Assembly: GCF_037300705.1 (NCBI RefSeq)
Contig: NZ_CP147776.1
Location: 1 to 64,000 of the forward strand
DNA: 64,000 nucleotides
Source of the DNA: Massilia sp. W12
Lineage (GTDB): Bacteria; Pseudomonadota; Gammaproteobacteria; Burkholderiales; Burkholderiaceae_D
Direction of reading: 5' to 3'
Position numbers and translations under genes: made by a program. The notes under the pieces were generated by a model, which had not been told where the DNA came from, did no database searches, and saw only the letters and a list, made by a program, of their open reading frames with translations. Shown in pieces: positions 20,501 to 29,393 of this stretch. Within the stretch, counting starts at the first letter, position 1, and each line of letters begins with the position of its first letter.

Positions 20501-23500
20501 GCTGCTCGACTTCTTCTTTTTGCTGCAAAATTTCGGCAGTGCGCTCGCTGATGGTGATTTCCAGCTGGTCGCGATATTGCGCCAAGGCCAGCTCGGCCAA
20601 TTGGCGCTCCTGGTTTTCCTGCTTCAAATTGTGATACAGCAGGGCATTTTCCAGCGCAATCGCGGCCTGGCTGGCCAGCAGTTCCAGCAGGGACACTTGT
20701 TCGGCGTGCATGCCGCCGCCGCTTTTGCCCTGTTCCAGATACAGCACGCCAACCAGACTGGCTTGTTTTTGCAGCGGCAGGCAGAGCAGGGCGTGTGGCT
20801 GGTGCTGCGCAAACCAGGGGTCTTGCAGGCAGGCTTGCGGCAGATTATGCGCGCCGGCCTGTACTTTTTGCCGTTGTTGCGCGACCTGCTGCATCAAAAT
20901 CTGCGGGCAGGGCAGGTGCGCGGCTTCCATTTCGCGCGGCAAATGCACGCCTTGCAAATCGGCTTGCGCCACCAGCTGCAGGCGTTCGCCGCGCAGCAAG
21001 GCGAGTTGGGCGAATTGGGCATGCGCATGTTGCAGCACCAGGCTCAAAAAGGTTTCCACCAATTCTGTCCACTCGATCACGCCGGATAGGGCGTGCGATG
21101 CTTTCAGGACGCCCAGTAAATCGAAGTGCCCGAGCGGGTGTGGATATTGGCTGCTGCGCGCTTCCAGCCAGGGGAATTCCTGTCCCAGTTGGCGCACTTT
21201 GGCGTGGGCGCCCCATTTTTGATAGCAGTAGCGCGCATCCCGCAAATAACTCTGGCCGATACGGATGAAATCCTGTTCGAGGTAAAAGCGGCCGGCCAAT
21301 TCATTGCTCAATGCTTCATGTTGCAAAAAGCCGTTTTCGCGCGCTGTGTGCAAGGCCTGGTCGTAATACTGCATGGCGCTTTCCGCTTGTTGCAGCATGC
21401 GGCACTGTTCGGCTTGCGCCAGTTGCAGGCGGTGCAGAAAATTCGCCAGGCAATGTTGCGCCCAGTGCGCCAGCTGTGCGGTTTTTTGGTCGAATTCCTG
21501 GCGCCAGGCGGCTTGTTGTGCGGCTTCGGCCTGCCCATACAAACGTGCGATCGCCAGCATGTGATAGAACAGGTGGCTGACCAGGTACAGGGTGTTGACG
21601 CTGAACTGGGTGAGGTCGATGGCTTGCGCGTGTTGCAGCGCGCTGGCATAGTCGCCGCTGGTAAAAGCCAGAATCTGCCGCATCACATGGTAGCGCGCCA
21701 GGCCATTGGCGAAGCCGGTCTGGCGCAGATGGCGCAGTAAGTCTTCTTCATTGCAGTGCGCATCGCTGAGGCTGTCCGCGCCCTGGGTTTCGCCCTGCAG
21801 GCAGCGCAGCATTTGCACATTCAGCTGAATCGTGTCGGCAATCACATGGTTGTGGCTGTCGCGCGCCAGGCGCACATATTTGCGCGTGAATTCCAGCACC
21901 TGGTCGAGCGGTTCGCCTTTTTCAAAGGGGTGCCAGGCGGCGTACAGGGCGCAAAAGCCGGCGGAAGGCAGATTGCCTTGTTCCATACAGCTTTGCCAGG
22001 CTTGTTCCAGCAGCGGAATGCTGGAGGCCAGCGGCAAATGCCAGCAGTGCACAAAGGCGCCGTCTAAATATTGCAATTGACCGCGCCGTTTCTCATCGCC
22101 GGCGCGCTGGTTCAATTCCTGCGCCAGGCGCATGAATTCCGCCGCCAGCGTGATTTCTCCCAGGCTTGCCAGCACCATGGCGTAACGCGCCCAGACGGTG
22201 GCGGCGGCGGGCGAGTTGCCGTGTTGCAGCGCCAGTTTGACCGCTTGCAAGACCAACAGCGGAAACAGATTCGGGATCGCGCCGTACACTGAGGCGCTGA
22301 TGCCGGCGAACACTTCAAGCGCCATTTTGATGCGCTCATCGCCGATTTGCGGCAGGTGCAGCAGTTCTTGCGCGCCGCGCAATTTGAAGCGCGCCAACAG
22401 CGGCGCATGCTGGGCGGTGAATTCTTCGCGCAGGCGGCTGTGATCGGCGCAAAAATCCAGCTCAAACATTTTCAAGGCCGCCAGTGAAACCTGGCTGGCG
22501 CGCTGGAAGTGTCCCGCCACCTGGTACAAGGCGATTTGCATGACGGTGATTTTGGCCCGTCCCAGATCGGAATCGGCGTGTTGCCAGAGCAGCTCAAACA
22601 AGCTTTCCGCCGCCGCCACATTGGCTTGCAGATATTCGCATTCGGCCAGCGCCAGATACAGGGTGAAGGTGTCGTCGTAGCGGCTGCGCCAGGCGTCTTC
22701 CGGCAGTAATTCGCGCGCAATTTGCAGGTAGTCGCGTGCGGCGCGGTAGGCCACCGCATCGCGCGCTTTTTTGCCGGCGATGAAGTTGAATTGGCACAGG
22801 CGTTCGCGTTCCTGCGGCGCTTCGATCAAATGGCGCGCCTGGTTGAAGTGATTGACGATGTCAAAGATTTCATCTTCGATTTGCGGCCAGCTCAAATGGG
22901 CGGCCAGATGGCGGCCAATTTTCAAATGCTGCGCCGGCAGTTCGCCAGCGGCGGTCAGCGAATAGGCGGCTTCCTGAATCCGGTCATGCTGAAATTGATA
23001 GCGCTCGCCATGCCGCAATAAGAGGCGCAGATGCACTGCATGCCATAAATCGAGCTGGGTTGCTTCGACGCTTTTTTCACATACCCGCGCCAGCACGTCG
23101 ATCTCAGCGCCATTCCCCATGCAGGCCAGCATTTTCAGAATTTCCAGCGTGGCTTGCGGCAGGCTGCGCAAGCGGCTGATCATCAAATCCACCACATTGT
23201 CGGCAAAGCCCTCGGCGCGGATGCGCGCCAGATCCCAGCGCCATTTGCTTTGCACATGGTCAAAGGCGAGCAGGCCGTCATCCGCCAGGCGGGTCAGAAA
23301 CTGGGTGGTGAAAAAGGGGTTGCCGGCGGTTTTGTCGTGCACCAGTTGCGCCAGCGGCCAGACCTGGCCGATATCGCTTTGCAGCGCATCGGCTAAGAGG
23401 TGGGCGACATCGGCTTGCAAAAAGGGCGTCAATTCGATTTCATGTATCGGCAGCGGGCCGTTGCGCAAGCCGGCCAGCGCCTCGTACAAGGGATGTTGGC

Positions 23501-24986
23501 GCTCGCCTTCTTTGATGCGGTAAGCCCCGATCATCAAAATATGGCGCAGGCTGCGGTCATTGATCCAATGTTCCAGCAGCGCCAGGCTGGCGCTGTCGAG
23601 CCATTGCAAATCATCGAGGAATAAGACGAGCGGGTGTTCCGGGGTGGCGAAGGCGGACAGGAATTGGCGGAAGGCGGCTTGAAAACGCAATTGCGCATCT
23701 GCCGGCGGCAGTGGCACCAGTGCGCTTTGCGGGCCGATCACGAAACGCAATTCCGGGATCAGCTCAATCATCAATTGTCCCTGATTGCCGAGCGCGAGTT
23801 GAATCGCCTGGCGCCAGTTGTCCAGTTCGGCTTCGCTTTGACACAGAATTTGCCGGATCAGGCTTTGAAACGCATGCGCCAGAGTGGCGTAGGGAATGTC
23901 GCGTTTGTATTGATCGAATTTGCCGGAAATGAACAGGGCGCAGGGTTGCAGCATGGCCTTTTGCAGTTCATTCACCAGCGAAGATTTACCGATGCCGGAA
24001 TAGCCGGAGACCAGCACCAATTCGGGTTTGCCGCTTTCCATCACCCGCGTCATGGCGTCGAACAAAACATGCAGCTGGGCTTCGCGCCCGTACATGGTTT
24101 CCGGGATCAAGAGGCGCGCCGAGGCGTCTTGCCGGCCCAGCGTGAAATGCTGCAGCTGGCCGTGGCGCAGCAGCATTTGCTGACAGTGGCGCAGGTCGGC
24201 GCGCAAGCCATTGGCGGTCTGGTAGCGTTCTTCCGCATTTTTGGCCAGCAGTTTCATGACGATATGCGACAGCACCGGGGCGATATCCGGATTGCGCTGG
24301 GCTGGTGCGCCGGGCTGGCGCGCCACATGGCAATGAATCCATTGCATCGCGTCTTCGGCCTGAAACGGCAGCGCGCCGGTCAGCATCTGGTAAAACAGCA
24401 CCCCCAGGGAATACAGATCGCTGCGCGAGTCAACCGAGCGGTTCATGCGCCCGGTTTGCTCCGGCGCCATGTAGGCGAAGGCGCCGGCCATGACTTCCAT
24501 CGGCAGCGCGCTTTGGTGTTCGCGCGGGATGCGGCTGGCGATGCCAAAGCCGCACAGGCGCGCGCTGCCGCTTTCCGGGTCGATCAGGATATGCGCCGGC
24601 TGCAGGTCTTTGTGCACAATGTCTTGCAAGTGCATATGCGCTAAGGCGTCCAGAATGCCGCTGGCCAGGTGCAGAAATTGCGCCGCAGGCATCGGCCCGT
24701 CCAGCAGACTTTCCAGCAAAACCATGCCGGGATCTTGCAAAATCAGCACAATGCGGCCATTTGCGCCTTGCAGCGCAAGCGGGCGCACCGCCCAGCTTTC
24801 GTGCAATTCTTCGCGCAGCGCGTATTCCTGGTTAATGCGGTTGCGCAACGCGCTGGTGGTGCGCTCCAGAGTCGGGCTTTTCACCAGTACGTGTTGGCCA
24901 TCCTGTTGCCGGCGTGCCCGATACAGGGTGAATTCCTCATCCTGGCGCAAGGTCTGGGTAATGGTATAGCCTTCCAGTTGCAGCAT
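17571..24986 (-). CDS. Giant Ser/Thr kinase-ATPase-hybrid histidine kinase
   Basis: A 2471-residue cytoplasmic signalling protein. In order: a Ser/Thr kinase-like domain (1-270; [10 protein letters not shown] near 125, MAPEQTGRM); an AAA_16 ATPase with Walker [11 protein letters not shown] near 330; a long helical repeat region to about 1220; a GAF domain (about 1240-1400); a coiled coil; a second GAF (about 1490-1640); a coiled coil; HisKA with [14 protein letters not shown] near 1749; HATPase with DSGIGLS near 1900; a receiver-like domain lacking the usual Asp; a second, intact receiver ([12 protein letters not shown] near 2177); and an Hpt-like domain near 2322. No membrane segment is seen. 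The kinase-ATPase-histidine kinase order is a known large family. It is last in a leftward cluster, 59 bp after a related hybrid kinase. The ligand is unknown. Confidence 0.93.
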   Translation of the reverse strand: MLQLEGYTITQTLRQDEEFTLYRARRQQDGQHVLVKSPTLERTTSALRNRINQEYALREELHESWAVRPLALQGANGRIVLILQDPGMVLLESLLDGPMPAAQFLHLASGILDALAHMHLQDIVHKDLQPAHILIDPESGSARLCGFGIASRIPREHQSALPMEVMAGAFAYMAPEQTGRMNRSVDSRSDLYSLGVLFYQMLTGALPFQAEDAMQWIHCHVARQPGAPAQRNPDIAPVLSHIVMKLLAKNAEERYQTANGLRADLRHCQQMLLRHGQLQHFTLGRQDASARLLIPETMYGREAQLHVLFDAMTRVMESGKPELVLVSGYSGIGKSSLVNELQKAMLQPCALFISGKFDQYKRDIPYATLAHAFQSLIRQILCQSEAELDNWRQAIQLALGNQGQLMIELIPELRFVIGPQSALVPLPPADAQLRFQAAFRQFLSAFATPEHPLVLFLDDLQWLDSASLALLEHWINDRSLRHILMIGAYRIKEGERQHPLYEALAGLRNGPLPIHEIELTPFLQADVAHLLADALQSDIGQVWPLAQLVHDKTAGNPFFTTQFLTRLADDGLLAFDHVQSKWRWDLARIRAEGFADNVVDLMISRLRSLPQATLEILKMLACMGNGAEIDVLARVCEKSVEATQLDLWHAVHLRLLLRHGERYQFQHDRIQEAAYSLTAAGELPAQHLKIGRHLAAHLSWPQIEDEIFDIVNHFNQARHLIEAPQERERLCQFNFIAGKKARDAVAYRAARDYLQIARELLPEDAWRSRYDDTFTLYLALAECEYLQANVAAAESLFELLWQHADSDLGRAKITVMQIALYQVAGHFQRASQVSLAALKMFELDFCADHSRLREEFTAQHAPLLARFKLRGAQELLHLPQIGDERIKMALEVFAGISASVYGAIPNLFPLLVLQAVKLALQHGNSPAAATVWARYAMVLASLGEITLAAEFMRLAQELNQRAGDEKRRGQLQYLDGAFVHCWHLPLASSIPLLEQAWQSCMEQGNLPSAGFCALYAAWHPFEKGEPLDQVLEFTRKYVRLARDSHNHVIADTIQLNVQMLRCLQGETQGADSLSDAHCNEEDLLRHLRQTGFANGLARYHVMRQILAFTSGDYASALQHAQAIDLTQFSVNTLYLVSHLFYHMLAIARLYGQAEAAQQAAWRQEFDQKTAQLAHWAQHCLANFLHRLQLAQAEQCRMLQQAESAMQYYDQALHTARENGFLQHEALSNELAGRFYLEQDFIRIGQSYLRDARYCYQKWGAHAKVRQLGQEFPWLEARSSQYPHPLGHFDLLGVLKASHALSGVIEWTELVETFLSLVLQHAHAQFAQLALLRGERLQLVAQADLQGVHLPREMEAAHLPCPQILMQQVAQQRQKVQAGAHNLPQACLQDPWFAQHQPHALLCLPLQKQASLVGVLYLEQGKSGGGMHAEQVSLLELLASQAAIALENALLYHNLKQENQERQLAELALAQYRDQLEITISERTAEILQQKEEVEQQKESLELAQRNIAVLSEIGREITASLNRDDIINTLYKHVNALMVATNFGIGFYRPEQELIEFPHALNRGQKMAPYARSMRERNQLAVYCIEQKKEIFINDVDADLAQYIPALDIPKELELGGLQEDMLPQAGLYVPMLLGERVLGVLGVLGVQSYQKHVYRRVHLDMLRTLAAYAAVALDNAAAYSQVEATLATQRDTEIQLRQQEKQVRLHADELRQANQSLQQNEERLNQAKQKAEEATRQKSEFLANMSHEIRTPMNAIIGMAHLALHTELSPKQHDYVAKIHRAGLSLLGIINDILDFSKIEAGKLDVEKVPYQLDDVLSNLAGMTSQKASEKKLDYLFDIAPDVPRELLGDPLRLGQVLVNLVNNAIKFTEHGEICVSCHLDRHSGEAEQVHLCFAVRDSGIGLSQSQKNRLFQPFSQADTSTTRKYGGAGLGLSISQRLVEMMGGRIWVESNPGQGSTFHFYVQQSMQAHSTPPAASLLQGAHVLLAARHSPARSILAQNLQALGMKVETLATSDAALAALQLAERRREPYPLLILAHDLHPLDGVSCARKMQELALSLAPAILLPLPFGADALQEAAQAAGVTGFIQQPLLLSQLQQVLLDVFAPSCPLHLPAPDQRQFRDTSVLLAEDNDINQQIAIELLAAVGIEVDVASTGVEALQKLQAGGPDSYQLVLMDLEMPEMDGHAATIALRADARFAQLPVVAMTAHALTDVRERCLIEGMQDYLTKPIHPEQLYACLARWLHNAPRAHAPALKPNPAAAPALPNLAGVDHQLGLRQSGGNPALHQEQLNRFTKTHKQAVIETRLLLTDGDLLSAIRRIHHLHTAAAAIGASRLAHAAQLLESYLDQTPDEQLDTGMIEQYMQGVENAHSEIFNSLHALPAAAAPQAKAHNAADSASSDNAQQQQAQAALQAFAALLNEANLEAVDYFQEQRALLGEVLNAQQMQQIQICLQQYEFEEALALCQIGVNS
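20049..20075 (+). repeat. Three tandem copies of a 9-bp unit in coding DNA
   Basis: GCCCAGCAC occurs three times in a row, encoding on the minus strand the repeated Val-Leu-Gly of the second GAF domain. The unit is in frame, so copy-number change would lengthen or shorten a beta strand or loop without breaking the gene. Confidence 0.85.
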
Positions 24987-25045
24987 CTGCAGCCCTTCCC
25001 ACTATCTGTATTGCCTGCGGCGCAGGCTGGCGTGTCGCTGCGCGC

Positions 25046-28000
25046 TTATGTTTCTTCCCAGGCGAGCAAGACCTGATCCACCAGCGCGCAGGCGGCGTCG
25101 CAATCGCCTGCGTACAACAAGGCATGCAATTGTTCCAGCAAATTTTGTTCCAGCAATAATGCCAGACCTGATTCAATGCTGGCAAAGTATTCCAGCGTGT
25201 CTTGCGGGTTGAGGTGCATCAAGGCGCTTAATTGTTCCAGCGCGGCGCGCGCCGCCAGGCTGCTGCTGCGTCCGCTTTGCGGCGGCAGCGCGACGGCAGG
25301 CGGCGCATATTCCGGCGCTTGCGGGGCGGCGGCGGGCGCGCCGGCCAGCGGCAAAAAGCGCGCTAAGCAGGCGTACAGCAATTCCGGCTGAATCGGTTTG
25401 GTCAGATAGTCTTGCATGCCGTCGCTTAAACAGCGTTCGCGGATTTCCGGCAGAGCGTGCGCGGTCAGCGCCACCAGCGGCAGGGCGGCGTAGCGGGCGT
25501 CGGCGCGGATTGCGGCGGTGGTGGCGTGGCCATCCATTTCCGGCATTTCCAGATCCATTAACAGCAAGGGGTAGTGGCCGGGCGGATGTTGCGCCAGTTT
25601 GTCCAGCACCTCTCGCCCGTTTTGCGCCAAATCGGCCTGCAGACCGACTGCTTGCAGCAATTCGCGCGTGATTTGCTGATTGATTTCATTGTCTTCGGCC
25701 AGCAGCACGGTTTGCGGGGCGAATTGGTGTTGCGGCGTATTGCTTTGCACTACCATTCTTTCATGCGGCGCAAACACGGAATTCAGGGTGGCGTATAACA
25801 GCGCTTCGCTGACCGGTTTGTACAAAAAGCCGGCGATGCCGGCCTGCTCGGCCTGTTCTTGCACTTCTTCGCGGCCAAAAGCGGTGGCCAGGATGAATTC
25901 CGGGCGGCTTTGCAACCGGCTTTCGGCGCGCACCGCCTGCGCCAGGGTGATCCCGTCGCAACAGGGCATTTGCCAATCTGAAATCAAGAGCTGATACGGG
26001 TCGTTTTCCTGCTGTGCTTGCAGCAAGGCGTCCAGCACCAGCCGGGCATCTTGCAGCGCGTGCACGCGCAAGGGCAGGGCGCGCAAGGCTTCGACAAAAA
26101 TCTCCAGCGCAATCGGGTTGTCGTCCACCACCAGCACGCGCGCATCGCGCAGGCGGGCCGGCAATTGCTGCGTGGCCGGCAATGCCGGGCCAAGCGTGAA
26201 ACGCAGGGTGAAGCTGAAGCAGGAGCCGGCTTCGCTGGCGCTTTGCACCTTGATTTTGGCGGATTCGTCATGCGCCATCAATTGCACCAGATGCTGGGAA
26301 ATCGACAGTCCCAGGCCGGTGCCGCCGAATTTGCGCGAGGTCGAGCCGTCGGCCTGGGTGAAGGGCTGGAATAAATTCGCCACTTGCTGCGGCGTCATGC
26401 CGATGCCGGTATCGCGCACCGCAAATTGCAGCAGGGCGTGTTCTTCATCCTGTTCCAGCAGGCGGCAGCTGAGTTCGATTTCGCCTTGCTCGGTGAATTT
26501 GATCGCATTATTCACCAGGTTGATCAACACCTGTCCCAGGCGCAAGGCGTCGCCGACCAATTGGCGCGGCACTTCATGCGGCACGCGGAACAGATATTCG
26601 AGGCCTTTTTCCGCCGCTTTCTGGCTCGATACGCTGGCCACATTGGAGAGCACTTCGTCGAGCGAAAACGGGGCTTGCTCGATGTCCAGCTTGCCGGCTT
26701 CGATTTTGGAAAAATCCAGAATGTCATTGATCAAGCCGAGCAGGGACAAGCCGGCGCGGTGAATCTTGGACAGATAATCATGCTGCTTGGCGTTCAAGCC
26801 GCTCTTCAAAGCCAGATGCGCCAGCCCGATCACCGCATTCATCGGGGTGCGGATCTCATGGCTCATATTCGCCAGGAAGGCCGATTTCATCTGGGTGGCT
26901 TCTTCGGCGCGCTGGCGCGCCAATTGTTCCGCCGCCATTTTTTGCTCAATCAGGCTGGTTTGCAGTCGCGCCGCGCTGGCCAATTGCTCCTGGGTTTCGC
27001 TTAAGGTTTGCAAAGTGGCTTTCAGTTGCCGGTAGGTGGCCGAGTTGTCAAACGCGATTGCGCCATAGGCGCACAGACTGCGGAAGATCAGGCGCTCACG
27101 TTCGCCAAAGGCATGTACGCGCGCGCTTTGCACGCTCATCACACCCAGCACATGTTCGCCCACCGCCAGCGGCCCGTACAACATGCTGAGCTGGCGCGTG
27201 GTGCCTTGCAGGTGGTTGCTGTTGTCACTTTGCGCCGGGTCTTGCTCAATCAGGATTTCACGCCGTTCGCGCAGGCAGCGCGCTGAATTCGCTTGCGGGT
27301 TTTGCACGCTCACCAGCACATGCGGCAGCGGTTTGCCGTTTTCATTGCCAAACACCAGCTTCATATGCTGGCCGTCCGGCTCCAGCATGAAAACGGACAG
27401 GCTGTCTGCTTCCAGCAGGCCGTGCAGATGCCGGTTCAAGGTCTGGAACACGGCGTCTGCATCCAGGTGGGCGGTGATTTCCTGGCCGATCGAAGACAGA
27501 TGTTCCAGCGTGGCCGAGGTTTGCGCCAGAATTTCAGCGCGCCGCGCCTGTTCCGCCGCCAGTTGCCGGTGGTGTTCGCCATCGGCTTGCGCGCGTTCAG
27601 TCTGGTGCCGCACTTGCATCGCGATAGCGCGGTTGGTGGCCCCTTCGTTATGGGTTTTCTCGCGCGCCATGCTGGCTTGCAAGGACATCGAATAGGCCAG
27701 CGCAAAATGGCCGATGCGGGCGTATTCGCGTCCCAGCGCGTCATACAGTTCGCCCGGTACGGTGTAACCGCTGATGCCTTGCGCGACTTCAATCGACTGC
27801 AGCAGATAATGCAGCACAGGATTGGGCGCATGCATGCCTTCCGGGGCCGGCAGGCTGTGCAATTGATGGATTTCCGCCAGCACCCGCAAGACCTGAATCT
27901 GGCTGAAGGGGTCGTCGAATTGCTGGCACAGGCGCAGCGCCTCATGCGCAGCTTCCAGCGCTTCCCCGGCTTGATCCATATGTGAGAGGGCATGCGCCCG

Positions 28001-29059
28001 GCCACGCGCCGCGCTGATCAGAAAATCGCTTTGCGCCAGCAGATTGGCGTGTTGCTGCTGGCGTGTGAACATGTCGAGGGCTGTCGGGTAGTCGCCCTTG
28101 TCCAGCATCAAATCGCCCATGTATTCCAGCGCGATGCCGTAGTTGCGCGAATTCGGCAACTTGTCCAGGTTTTGCATCGCTTCGAGCAGAATTTCATGCG
28201 CCGCTTCGTAGCGGCTCAGGCGGCGCAGGGTTTCGCCGGTTTGCATCAGGGTGCCGCCGAGGGTGGCCGGCCATTGGCGCGGGCGGCTCAGATCCAGTCC
28301 GCGTTGCATCCACTCCAGCGCGGTATTGTGTTCGTTCAGGCTGTTAAATGAATTGCCGATATTGGTGGCGATTACGGCGGCGCGGCGCAATTGTGCGCTG
28401 GCCAGCGCGGCTTCATAAGCCTGGGTCCATTCTGAAATGGCGCGTGCGAATTCGCTTTGCTGGCTGGCGGCGGTGCCGAGGAAGTCATGCAGACAGGCGG
28501 CCAGCGCCGGCTGGCTGGCGGTATCGAGATGTTGATATTGGCCGCTCCATTGCGCCAGCGCGGCATGGGCGTCACGGAATACGGCGGCGCGCGCCTGGGT
28601 CAGAATCGAGACGTCTGCGCGCAAGCGGTCATCGCCCTGCAGCGCCAGCGCCGCCGCCTGCTCCAGCCAGTAGTCGCGCGCGCTGGTGTCGCCCTGCTCC
28701 ATGGCGATCCAGGCTTGCAGATTGCAGGCGTCAGACTGTCCCAATACATCGGCATGCTGCAGAAACAGGGCGCCAGCGCTTTGCGCTTCCTGCTGCGCCG
28801 GCGCCAGTTCGGCAAACAGGCGCAGGGTTTCGCCACGGGTCAGCAGGGTGCGCGCCTTGAGCTGGTCGATTTGCGCCGACGCCGGCGCCTGCGCCAATTC
28901 ACGCAAAATATCATCGGCCATCGCCAGCGCGCCACGGGTATCGCGTTCACGCAAATGCCAGGCCAGTTCAGTCATGCAGCGCCAGCGCGGCAAACCTTGT
29001 GCGTTGGACAGGGTCAGGCGCAAACCGGCGATGTGTTCATCAGAAGCGAATAATTCCAT
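25046..29059 (-). CDS. TPR-GAF hybrid histidine kinase with two receivers
   Basis: A 1337-residue soluble hybrid kinase. Residues 1-480 are helical TPR-like repeats. A GAF domain follows (about 530-690), then a coiled coil, HisKA with [14 protein letters not shown] near 734, HATPase with DTGIGMT near 885, a receiver with VLVVDDNPIAL and phospho-Asp ISDWQMP near 1028, and a second receiver with VLLAEDNEINQQ and [12 protein letters not shown] near 1166. The C-terminal 70 residues resemble the end of the giant kinase next door. The two proteins share the HisKA-to-receiver block closely, suggesting duplication. It has no transmembrane sensor, so input is probably through TPR and GAF, possibly including the neighbouring kinases. 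Confidence 0.93.
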   Translation of the reverse strand: MELFASDEHIAGLRLTLSNAQGLPRWRCMTELAWHLRERDTRGALAMADDILRELAQAPASAQIDQLKARTLLTRGETLRLFAELAPAQQEAQSAGALFLQHADVLGQSDACNLQAWIAMEQGDTSARDYWLEQAAALALQGDDRLRADVSILTQARAAVFRDAHAALAQWSGQYQHLDTASQPALAACLHDFLGTAASQQSEFARAISEWTQAYEAALASAQLRRAAVIATNIGNSFNSLNEHNTALEWMQRGLDLSRPRQWPATLGGTLMQTGETLRRLSRYEAAHEILLEAMQNLDKLPNSRNYGIALEYMGDLMLDKGDYPTALDMFTRQQQHANLLAQSDFLISAARGRAHALSHMDQAGEALEAAHEALRLCQQFDDPFSQIQVLRVLAEIHQLHSLPAPEGMHAPNPVLHYLLQSIEVAQGISGYTVPGELYDALGREYARIGHFALAYSMSLQASMAREKTHNEGATNRAIAMQVRHQTERAQADGEHHRQLAAEQARRAEILAQTSATLEHLSSIGQEITAHLDADAVFQTLNRHLHGLLEADSLSVFMLEPDGQHMKLVFGNENGKPLPHVLVSVQNPQANSARCLRERREILIEQDPAQSDNSNHLQGTTRQLSMLYGPLAVGEHVLGVMSVQSARVHAFGERERLIFRSLCAYGAIAFDNSATYRQLKATLQTLSETQEQLASAARLQTSLIEQKMAAEQLARQRAEEATQMKSAFLANMSHEIRTPMNAVIGLAHLALKSGLNAKQHDYLSKIHRAGLSLLGLINDILDFSKIEAGKLDIEQAPFSLDEVLSNVASVSSQKAAEKGLEYLFRVPHEVPRQLVGDALRLGQVLINLVNNAIKFTEQGEIELSCRLLEQDEEHALLQFAVRDTGIGMTPQQVANLFQPFTQADGSTSRKFGGTGLGLSISQHLVQLMAHDESAKIKVQSASEAGSCFSFTLRFTLGPALPATQQLPARLRDARVLVVDDNPIALEIFVEALRALPLRVHALQDARLVLDALLQAQQENDPYQLLISDWQMPCCDGITLAQAVRAESRLQSRPEFILATAFGREEVQEQAEQAGIAGFLYKPVSEALLYATLNSVFAPHERMVVQSNTPQHQFAPQTVLLAEDNEINQQITRELLQAVGLQADLAQNGREVLDKLAQHPPGHYPLLLMDLEMPEMDGHATTAAIRADARYAALPLVALTAHALPEIRERCLSDGMQDYLTKPIQPELLYACLARFLPLAGAPAAAPQAPEYAPPAVALPPQSGRSSSLAARAALEQLSALMHLNPQDTLEYFASIESGLALLLEQNLLEQLHALLYAGDCDAACALVDQVLLAWEET

Positions 29060-29185
29060 TATTGATCAGAGGTGCGCAACGCTTGCGCTTCACAGAACGC
29101 AAGCGGCGGCGACCAAGCGCCGCAATGGGCCAATGCTACCGCAATTGGCCGCCGGCGGCAAAAAAGCGATGTCAATCCTTGCATT

Positions 29186-29380
29186 TCATGCGCCCAATAC
29201 GATGCTGAGCGCGCGTTCCTTGATCTGTTTTGCATTCTTGACCGCTGTGCGGAAACTGTCTTCCGCCGCTTGCTGCAAAACCGGGTCGCCATTCGCGGCC
29301 ACCCAGTTTTGTGCAAACACGGCGTAGGCTTCTTTCATGCGCTCACTCCAGGCAGCGGTGATGATGTCGGCTTCTTTCAT
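29186..29380 (-). CDS. Small conserved-looking protein in kinase cluster
   Basis: A 64-residue protein, MKEADIITAAWSERMKEAYA onward, predicted all-helical, with no signal peptide or membrane segment. It starts 13 bases after the stop of the Ser/Thr kinase gene and is preceded by CCAGGG, so it is probably translated from the same message. The family is not recognised. Its position between a kinase and a histidine kinase suggests an adaptor or substrate role, which is only inference. Confidence 0.6.
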   Translation of the reverse strand: MKEADIITAAWSERMKEAYAVFAQNWVAANGDPVLQQAAEDSFRTAVKNAKQIKERALSIVLGA

Positions 29381-29393
29381 GTGGCGCCCTGGA

